Positions 57,773 through 64,000 of a stretch of 64,000 nucleotides of DNA are shown piece by piece (positions within the stretch are counted from its first letter, which is position 1; each line of letters opens with the position of its first letter). The position numbers and the translations under genes were made by a program. The notes under the pieces are model-generated. The model worked only from the letters and a program-made list of their open reading frames with translations, was not told the origin of the DNA and did no database searches. The stretch is from Corticium candelabrum (Eukaryota > Porifera > Homoscleromorpha > Homosclerophorida > Plakinidae), in contig NC_085086.1 of the NCBI RefSeq assembly GCF_963422355.1, positions 9,162,936 to 9,226,935 of the forward strand, given 5' to 3'.

Positions 57773-60700
57773 TCCCGGATATTGGAACGTTGGTTTTGTT
57801 TAAATTTTGGTGCTGGTTTTTTCAATTTTTGAACCTTTTTCGACTATCTCTGAATAACTAGGGAGTGGTGGACGCTAGTCCACCGCTTCCTAGGTTTCCA
57901 TCGTCAATTTTTTACATCTAACGGCTGATTTTGAAATGCGCCGAAAACGTTGTCCTCAATGCGGTCGTTTATTCCACTCCTTACGACATCATTTCCTGCA
58001 TTGCTCTGTTTCTAATCAATCTACAACATCGTCGAGAATCCCCCATGGGACTAATCTACATCAAGAGACATTACAGGAATGTAATGTCCCCGTGCCGCCT
58101 CCGGTTGTTACATCCGTTTCCGTTGCTGACATCAATAGCTACTTGTCTCCGTTTTCAAGTTCTACTCTCCACATTGACTCTCAACAATATTACCAAGTAT
58201 CTTCTACGTCTTTGGATCATAACTATCCTGTTTCTGAAGCAAAATGTGTCACCTCATCCGTCACTGCTAATTACGCGACAACAGATACCATCACCACAAA
58301 CCACAACACTGCTGATAAGGCGACACCTACAATAACCTCGCATGGTGACATCGCTACGCAGCCTGGATCTGCTTCTCCACCGTCTGGATCTTCTTCTACC
58401 CTTCCTCCTAACCTCAATCTTACAACGACTATCACGTCGCAATTAACGCCTACTGTACCGTCATGTACTACTGGTAGGTGTGAAACTATTATATCTGCTG
58501 ATAAGTCAACATCAGAAACAAAGATCCCGCCTCGTCAGCACTGCGGTCTTTCTGATGTCGCTAAGCAGAACACCTTTTCTTCTCATTGCAATAATTTTCT
58601 GCCACGACTCCGTCTTCCTCCCGCCTCTGATGTTAAAATGTGGTCTGACGTGAATGACTGGGTACAGTCTGCTGTTGTCCCAAATGTTTTGGAAGCAGTT
58701 GGTGTTGAATCTAAATATCAAGTCATACGCGAACGTCTGTATTATGGTCTGAAATCACGCTTTGGATGCCACCGTTCTTCTACTCGTAAGCGCAAACGGA
58801 AACCTGCCAACAATCAAGCTCAACTGGATGCTCTGAGGTCTACTAAGAATGAAGTTAGACGCAAATTTCGTCAAGCCAAACGACAAGGGGCGTCTCTAGC
58901 AGAATTGACATCATTTGCTCGTCAATTTCACCAACTAATTAGACGTCATAGTAAACTGAAAGCTGTCATGAATAAACGGGATCTCAAGTCTTCTGCTAGA
59001 AATGCTAATAAACGCTGTTCAACCAACTTTTGGAAGTTCTCTAAGGATTTGTTCTCTGATGACTCTGACACCTCTAACGTACTGCCACAGTTTTCTGCTG
59101 ATGAAGCCTATACTTTCTTCCAGTCTACTTACTCCAAACAGTCTCTTCCTCCCCCTCCTGTGCTTCCTTCTGGTGTGTCTTCTCCTCGACCTCCTTCTCG
59201 TGACTTTGATATTCGTCCATTTTCAACTTCTGAGATTCTTAAGAAAATCAAATCTACTCGAAATTCTGCAGCTCCGAGTCCTCTGGATGGGTTATCCTAT
59301 CTTGTATTCAAGATGTGTCCTTCTCTACTGCCTGCACTGCTGGATCTATTTAATTGTTGCTGGCTTTCTGCCTCCATCCCACAACTTTGGAAAACTGGTG
59401 TCATACGTCTCTTTGCCAAGCCTGCTGCATCCAAAGATCCCCACGATCCTTCTTTATTTAGACCTATTGCCTTAACACCGTGTATTGGTAAGATATACAC
59501 CTCTATGCTCAAGGATCGATGGTGCCAATTTATGTTGGAAAATAAATTCTTCGATACATCAATTCAGAAGGCTTTTCTCCCTGGTATATGTGGTACAGAG
59601 GAACATCAGTACAAGCTACGGTCAGCCATTGCTGATGCTAAAAGAAGTCGACACACTTTATCAATTTGTTGGCTTGACTTTGCCAATGCCTATGGTTCTG
59701 TCCCACATTGGCTCATTTTACAATGCTTTAGACTCTATCATGCTCCAGACCATCTACTGTCCGTCATCACCAACATATATTCAAACCTTCAGCTACAAGT
59801 TTCCACTGTGAAGTGGGCAACATCCATGTTGCCCTGCAATATTGGAGTGCTCCAAGGTGACCCGTTTTCGGTCATTGTTTTTAACACCGTCATAAACACA
59901 CTCGTTATGATGTTGAAGACTCAGCCTTTTGGTTACACGCTTAGTGGTTCATCTCACAAGATCAATGCTCTTCTGTTCGCTGATGACGTTACCCTAGTAT
60001 CAAAGTCGCCTTCTGGTTTACAGCGTTTATGTAATATTGTGTCTGACTGGTGCCAGTGGTCCCAACTGACCATTAAAATGTCCAAATCCAGCTGTTTAGG
60101 TCTTAGTTTTAATCCCAAATTCCATCTTCGTGATCCTTCTGTTTCAATTTCTAATGAGTCTGTTCCCTTTCTTGGTTCCGAGTCTTTCCTTTTCCTTGGA
60201 ATGCCAATTAATGGAAACTTGTCCGATGATAATTTCAAATCCTCTCTAATAAGCAAGGCAAAGACTTTGATGGAGAAATTGGACAATTGCCCTGTTAGTT
60301 GTCGGTGGAAACTAAAATTATACCAAAATGGAATCTTCCCAAGATTGTCGTGGTACCTGTCTCTACTTCCTCTTTCACCAAGCTGGCTGCAATCTGAATT
60401 AGATAGAATTGTTACATCTTACCTCAAGAAATGGTGTAAACTTCGTCGCTCGGCCTGTACTGCCATCTTCTACCTCCTCCCACAAAATGCTGGTCTTGGC
60501 TTACCCCGTTTGTCTACGTCTTCCATCTCCCTCCAGTCTTCAAAATCTGCCCGTCTCTTATCCTCACATGACAACTGTGTCCGCTCTTTGGCCACCAGTC
60601 AAGCATATAATAAATCGTATAGCAACAGATTCTCTGCTTTTAGAGAAGCAGCAAAGTCACTATCTGAAACACCAGGTGCTTCTGCAGCAAAATTGAGTGA

Positions 60701-61587
60701 CATCACCAAATCAAGACTAAAGGAGGAACACCAAAAACAACTTCTTGCAAGAACTAAGAATCTACATGTCCAGGGATCCATCTTCCGTCTAGAGAACTGT
60801 TCATCTGACGTCTGGGCAAATGTTGTCTCTTGTCTTCCCGGTCATCAACTCTCTTTTGTCCTCAATGCCGTTTCTGATACCCTCCCTTCAAATGCTAATC
60901 TTGTCCTATGGAGTAAACGTTCTTGTGATAAATGTCCTCTATGTCATCAACGTCAAACCCTTCTTCACGTTCTCAATAATTGCTCAGTCCTCTTACAATG
61001 TCGTCATTACAATCAACGTCACGACTCTGTTCTCAGTCTTCTCTATAATGCGGCTATTAACCATCTACCACATCAATTCAACATCTTTGCTGATTTAAAA
61101 GACTGTGAAGTAAAGTTTCCATCTGACATCATTCCTACTGCACAAAGGCCTGACATGTTGATTTGGAATAATCATACGCTCAAATTTTATGTCATAGAAC
61201 TAACAATCCCTTTCGAAACAAACTTTTTTGATGCAAATAAAAGAAAATCAGAACGGTATACAGACTTCATGATGACCATCAAATCAAAAGGCTTCACCTG
61301 TAAGCAACTAAATATTCAAATAGGATCTAGAGGCTTTATTGATACTCCAAGTCTTCTCCCCTTCCTTGATGTCATCTCTATTCCTCCTCACAATCAACGT
61401 CAACTATTATCATCAATCGTAAAGGTGACAATTGAAGAATCTTGTAAAATATGGTTAGCCAGAAACAATATTTAGTTGTACATTACTTGTTAGAGCTTTT
61501 ACTATTACTTTACTGGCGCCACATTATTGTTAAGTGTGATGGCCATGTATTAGTGAGGTGCTCCTCGTTTATCTAATAAATGAGTTC
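57773..61587 (+). mobile_element. RLE-type (R2-like) non-LTR retrotransposon, apparently full length
   Basis: One element of about 3.8 kb lies inside the 38-bp minisatellite. It has a 163-base 5' leader, a single open frame (57936–61475) and a 112-base 3' UTR without a poly(A) tail. Left flank AATAGTC and right flank GTGTATTGTG belong to the array with only TA missing, so there is no target duplication. Lack of a poly(A) tail and insertion in a repeat are typical of the R2/CRE/NeSL type. Confidence 0.85.
57936..61475 (+). CDS. R2-like retrotransposon ORF: zinc finger, reverse transcriptase, restriction-like endonuclease
   Basis: Encodes 1,179 residues without interruption. Residues 1–25 hold a zinc-finger-like MRRKRCPQCGRLFHSLRHH. 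A Ser/Thr/Pro-rich linker follows. The reverse transcriptase spans about residues 430–780: motif A CWLDFANAYGSV (Asp near 581), GVLQGDPFS, and the catalytic FADD (about 681–684). Near 997 is a CCHC-type knuckle (CDKCPLCH....H....C). The C-terminus carries a restriction-like endonuclease: RPDMLIW (about 1,071) and ELTIPFE (about 1,089), a PD-(D/E)XK pattern. It would nick target DNA and copy its own RNA there. All key residues appear present, so it may be active or recently active. It is a single ORF with no AP endonuclease, which separates it from L1, CR1 and RTE. Confidence 0.93.
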   Translation: MRRKRCPQCGRLFHSLRHHFLHCSVSNQSTTSSRIPHGTNLHQETLQECNVPVPPPVVTSVSVADINSYLSPFSSSTLHIDSQQYYQVSSTSLDHNYPVSEAKCVTSSVTANYATTDTITTNHNTADKATPTITSHGDIATQPGSASPPSGSSSTLPPNLNLTTTITSQLTPTVPSCTTGRCETIISADKSTSETKIPPRQHCGLSDVAKQNTFSSHCNNFLPRLRLPPASDVKMWSDVNDWVQSAVVPNVLEAVGVESKYQVIRERLYYGLKSRFGCHRSSTRKRKRKPANNQAQLDALRSTKNEVRRKFRQAKRQGASLAELTSFARQFHQLIRRHSKLKAVMNKRDLKSSARNANKRCSTNFWKFSKDLFSDDSDTSNVLPQFSADEAYTFFQSTYSKQSLPPPPVLPSGVSSPRPPSRDFDIRPFSTSEILKKIKSTRNSAAPSPLDGLSYLVFKMCPSLLPALLDLFNCCWLSASIPQLWKTGVIRLFAKPAASKDPHDPSLFRPIALTPCIGKIYTSMLKDRWCQFMLENKFFDTSIQKAFLPGICGTEEHQYKLRSAIADAKRSRHTLSICWLDFANAYGSVPHWLILQCFRLYHAPDHLLSVITNIYSNLQLQVSTVKWATSMLPCNIGVLQGDPFSVIVFNTVINTLVMMLKTQPFGYTLSGSSHKINALLFADDVTLVSKSPSGLQRLCNIVSDWCQWSQLTIKMSKSSCLGLSFNPKFHLRDPSVSISNESVPFLGSESFLFLGMPINGNLSDDNFKSSLISKAKTLMEKLDNCPVSCRWKLKLYQNGIFPRLSWYLSLLPLSPSWLQSELDRIVTSYLKKWCKLRRSACTAIFYLLPQNAGLGLPRLSTSSISLQSSKSARLLSSHDNCVRSLATSQAYNKSYSNRFSAFREAAKSLSETPGASAAKLSDITKSRLKEEHQKQLLARTKNLHVQGSIFRLENCSSDVWANVVSCLPGHQLSFVLNAVSDTLPSNANLVLWSKRSCDKCPLCHQRQTLLHVLNNCSVLLQCRHYNQRHDSVLSLLYNAAINHLPHQFNIFADLKDCEVKFPSDIIPTAQRPDMLIWNNHTLKFYVIELTIPFETNFFDANKRKSERYTDFMMTIKSKGFTCKQLNIQIGSRGFIDTPSLLPFLDVISIPPHNQRQLLSSIVKVTIEESCKIWLARNNI

Positions 61588-62108
61588 TTTATGTGTATTG
61601 TGAGATGCATCTCTCCTATACAATAGTTTAGTGTGAGATGCACACCTCCAATATAATAGTCTAGTGTATTGTGAGTATCATCTCTCCAATACAACAGTTT
61701 AATGTATTGTGAGATGCATCCCTCCAATATAATAGTCTAGTGTATTGTGAGATGCATCCCTCCAATGCAATAGTCTAGTGTATTGTGAGATGCATCCTTC
61801 CAATACAATAGTCTAGTGTATTGTGAGATGCATCTCTCCTATACAATAGTTTAGTGTGAGATGCACACCTCCAATATAATAGTCTAGTGTATTGTGAGTA
61901 TCATCTCTCCAATACAACAGTTTAATGTATTGTGAGATGCATCCCTCCAATATAATAGTCTAGTGTATTGTGAGATGCATCCATCCAATACAATAGTTTA
62001 GTGTGAGATGCACACCTCCAACATAATAGTCTAATGTATTGTGATATGCATCCCTCCAATACAATAGTCTAGTGTATTGTGAGATGCATACCTTCAATAC
62101 AATAGTCT
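61588..62108. repeat. 38-bp palindromic minisatellite, right of the LINE
   Basis: About 14 units with a higher-order repeat of roughly 210–215 bp (61,596–61,806 recurs at about 61,811–62,000). It ends about 100 bases before the PAS-B exon copy. Confidence 0.93.
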
Positions 62109-62390
62109 ACATCACTCTAAATGAATTCGGCAACGAGAGTGCTATGACGATTTGTGTATATAGAATTTATTGGCAACTTCGATTATTCTCATATTTGTTG
62201 TTCTCTAGGATGCAGTCACTGATGGGGTATGATTCCCGAGATCTCATCGGTCGTTCAATGTTTGAGTTCCATCACGTCGGAGACTTGCCCATGTGCCAGA
62301 AATGTTACCTCGACCGTAAGACGCCTGCAGCATGAACAATCATAGTTTGTTACTAATTAATATCAACTAGAAATAATGCTAACATCTACC

Positions 62391-62868
62391 CTAACCTCGG
62401 AGCCAGACCACTTTTCTAAGCCACTCGCGTGAGCCGACTAGCACTTCGTTGCTTCCATAGACGTAGCGGAATTTCCTTACCTTGATGTCAGAGTCTGACG
62501 ATTTCGATTCACCAACAAAGACAGCTGCAAACCCTCTGCGCTTTACTATAGCTACCTGGTCTCTCATCAGCAACTTCAACGGAGTTAACCACTAGCACCA
62601 CAGGATCCGTTGGATATTGCTGGAAGCCATTGGCTGCTAGTTGAGCACAAACGTGTGAGAGAACATGAAAAATGAGCGACTTTCCAAAGCCCGAAGGAAA
62701 GTACATGAAGACGTCCGTCCCATCCCGTCTACGGACAAGGAGGCGAAGAGAAAGCAGCTGCAGTGGCTTCAAATTCCTCATGCCGTTCACAGGCGTAATA
62801 CTCGACACTTCAGTCACAATCGCTTCATCGTAAGGCTTAGCACGGAAGTTATCCTTAGCAGACAACAT
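62391..62868 (-). pseudogene. RecQ-like helicase fragment, duplicated copy
   Basis: The minus strand reads KPYDEAIVTEVSS, then DVFMYFPSGFGKSLIFHVLS (Walker A, GFGKS) and VVLVV. In a second frame comes LLMRDQVAIVKRRGFAAVFV followed by GES. It shares the frameshift of the copy at 8,500–8,870, so the break is older than the duplication. Walker A is better preserved here (PSGFGKS against PTAFGKS). Confidence 0.7.
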
Positions 62869-63149
62869 TGGACGGTCACTCGTAAGTGCTTATACACCAA
62901 CACCTTACAAGCTGTAAATACAATCATCACGTACCTCATTAGCTCTGGCACCTGCAGGCGCATTATCATCGTCCTGCTGCGTAGCTATTAGCATTCTCGT
63001 CACCGATTGGCCGCCGTTTTCAAGGCATAGGTTAGGATTGGCACGGTTGTAATTGAGCGAAGAAGAGTCCTCCTCTTCCAAACCAGGTCCACTTTTTTTC
63101 TTTTTGCCCTTTCCCCGCCCCTCACGTGCAATAGCAGTCTGGTTTCGAA

Positions 63150-63240
63150 GCTACCCTAACCCTAACCCTAACCCTGACAATCATAGTTTATTACTAATTA
63201 ATTTCAAGTAGAAATAATCTTAACCCATAATCTTAACCAG
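63150..63240. repeat. Telomere-type repeat patch at the duplication end
   Basis: CTACCCTAACCCTAACCCTA and TTAACCCATAATC units correspond to 9,165–9,300. Homology to the parent locus ends at about 63,235 in this patch. Confidence 0.8.
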
Positions 63241-64000
63241 TGTTCGAAATTCACAAAATTTTCTACTTGCCAAAGTAAATCTTTGGAGTCTTAATTCATG
63301 CATAAATTAATGTTATATTAATATATTTTAGTAACTGGTACAATTACAATAAAAAGTGAATTCGTGTTAAAACTTGTAAGAATTATATTGTTTGTTTTGA
63401 GAAGTTATATGATATAAAATAATATCATTAAAACTATGATAGATACACACTTTCCATTTTAATTAATTATTTATTAATTGACAAGCTAGCTATGTCTAAA
63501 AGTTAGTAGTGGTTGTGTAACAGAATCTGCAGTAATTGCTAGACTGTACTTATGTGTATTACTGATTGACTTTGTTTACAACAAAAATACAAGTGCATTA
63601 CATTTTATCCTCGTGCTTGTCATCATTCTTGATTCTTTTGTTGTAGACGATTTTTGTTGCCATAAGGTGCAATATAAAGATGCCTTTAAAGTTTTCCTAA
63701 TTTTGACCATAATATAGAAATTGATAGCCTATCTAGGATCAAAGGTCTCGACATTTAGAACTGACCATGGTATTCACTTTTCCATCATGATCTATTAGAC
63801 TAATCTAACCTAACCATGCGCAAAAGCTCTATACCATTGCTTTAAATAGATCCATGTACACCTACCATGTACATGTTCATCTTAGATTCTTGATCTGTAC
63901 TGTAAAATTTGTGCATGTGGACTGCAATATATATACATGTAGCTGTGAGCAAGCCTTGTGTGCTCATGACCCTAAGAGTAGATTCAGACTACATGGAATT
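63241..64000. other. AT-rich sequence, nothing recognised
   Basis: No domain-bearing frame or clear repeat is visible to the end of the window. Confidence 0.5.

Larger units (their letters stand above)
55529..62315 (+). pseudogene. bHLH-PAS pseudogene (PAS-A and first PAS-B exons)
   Basis: Four exons correspond to the parent gene: 55529–55618, 55798–55986, 56573–56751 and 62209–62315, all with intact splice sites. The first has TAA at 55583–55585 where the parent has TCT (GTG TCT GAA), cutting PAS-A. The second has Cys to Gly and Ala to Thr changes. There is no bHLH and no PAC exon. The last intron holds the minisatellite, a MITE and a full LINE. Confidence 0.92.
52098..63235 (+). repeat. 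Segmental duplication of the middle of the bHLH-PAS gene
   Basis: Collinear with about 3,165–9,300. It starts inside the intron before PAS-A and ends in telomere-type repeats beyond the first PAS-B exon. About 0.85 kb (source 3,700–4,570) is missing. Four insertions are private to this copy or differ in length: a TIR element, a MITE, an R2-like LINE and its own CA array. The bHLH, PAC and transactivation exons are not included. Confidence 0.9.

Noticed and set aside
57931..58335. 134-codon frame at the start of the LINE, and several other short frames across it
   Set aside because: Shadows of the 1,179-codon ORF, which carries the RT and endonuclease motifs.

Overview
This window is eukaryotic and metazoan. 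Every gene is split by GT–AG introns, and the protein domains belong to animals: a bHLH-PAS factor of the HIF/SIM group, and secreted mosaic proteins built from sushi (CCP), kringle-like, Kazal, EGF-like, immunoglobulin and trypsin modules. Interstitial CCCTAA repeats, modest introns, huge CA/GT microsatellites, an R2-like retrotransposon and many MITEs suggest an invertebrate, possibly an early-branching one such as a sponge or cnidarian. The species cannot be fixed from the sequence.

Layout. 1–2,046: GT and TGTT/TGTC simple repeats and sequence without a visible gene. 2,047–13,576 (+): a bHLH-PAS transcription factor in ten visible coding exons (about 717 residues, first exon not found). 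Its introns carry a 0.6 kb CA array, a 38-bp palindromic minisatellite, antisense relics of a Tigger-like transposase and a RecQ-like helicase, and degenerate telomeric repeats. 14,374–15,395 and 31,364–33,112: two copies of a dispersed repeat that flank protease gene A. 15,671–30,517 (+): protease gene A (signal peptide, broken kringle, 20 good sushi exons, Kazal, EGF-like, Ig, serine protease), with a four-fold amplified sushi exon module interleaved with arms of a THAP-type DNA transposon. 33,761–35,079: GT arrays around the 3' tail of a LINE. 36,041–37,942: a truncated, frameshifted protease pseudogene. 40,588–49,446 (+): protease gene B, with the same architecture, a more complete kringle exon and an extra Kazal exon. 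About 51,930–52,021: an orphan third copy of the protease 5' non-coding exon. 52,098–63,235: a segmental duplication of the middle of the bHLH-PAS gene, carrying a pseudogene copy with an in-frame stop. Inside it are a 2.3 kb TIR element, a 0.55 kb TA-flanked MITE and an apparently intact RLE-type (R2-like) LINE whose ORF encodes 1,179 residues, inserted in the minisatellite.

How it fits together. The protease units are a tandem family: gene A, pseudogene and gene B share their 3' exons and downstream sequence, and the sequence downstream of the pseudogene and of B is a protease-type promoter region. Practically all exons of A and B begin and end in phase 1, so modules can be added, lost or skipped without breaking the frame. 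The predicted secreted product resembles complement or clotting proteases in design (many CCP modules ahead of one C-terminal serine protease), but its CCP–Kazal–EGF–Ig–protease order is one I do not recognise. The protease has a non-tryptic S1 pocket, and its predicted activation bond follows Phe. This is my best candidate for an undescribed system in the window. The bHLH-PAS gene is unrelated in function. It matters to the locus because its middle was copied to the far side of the protease array.
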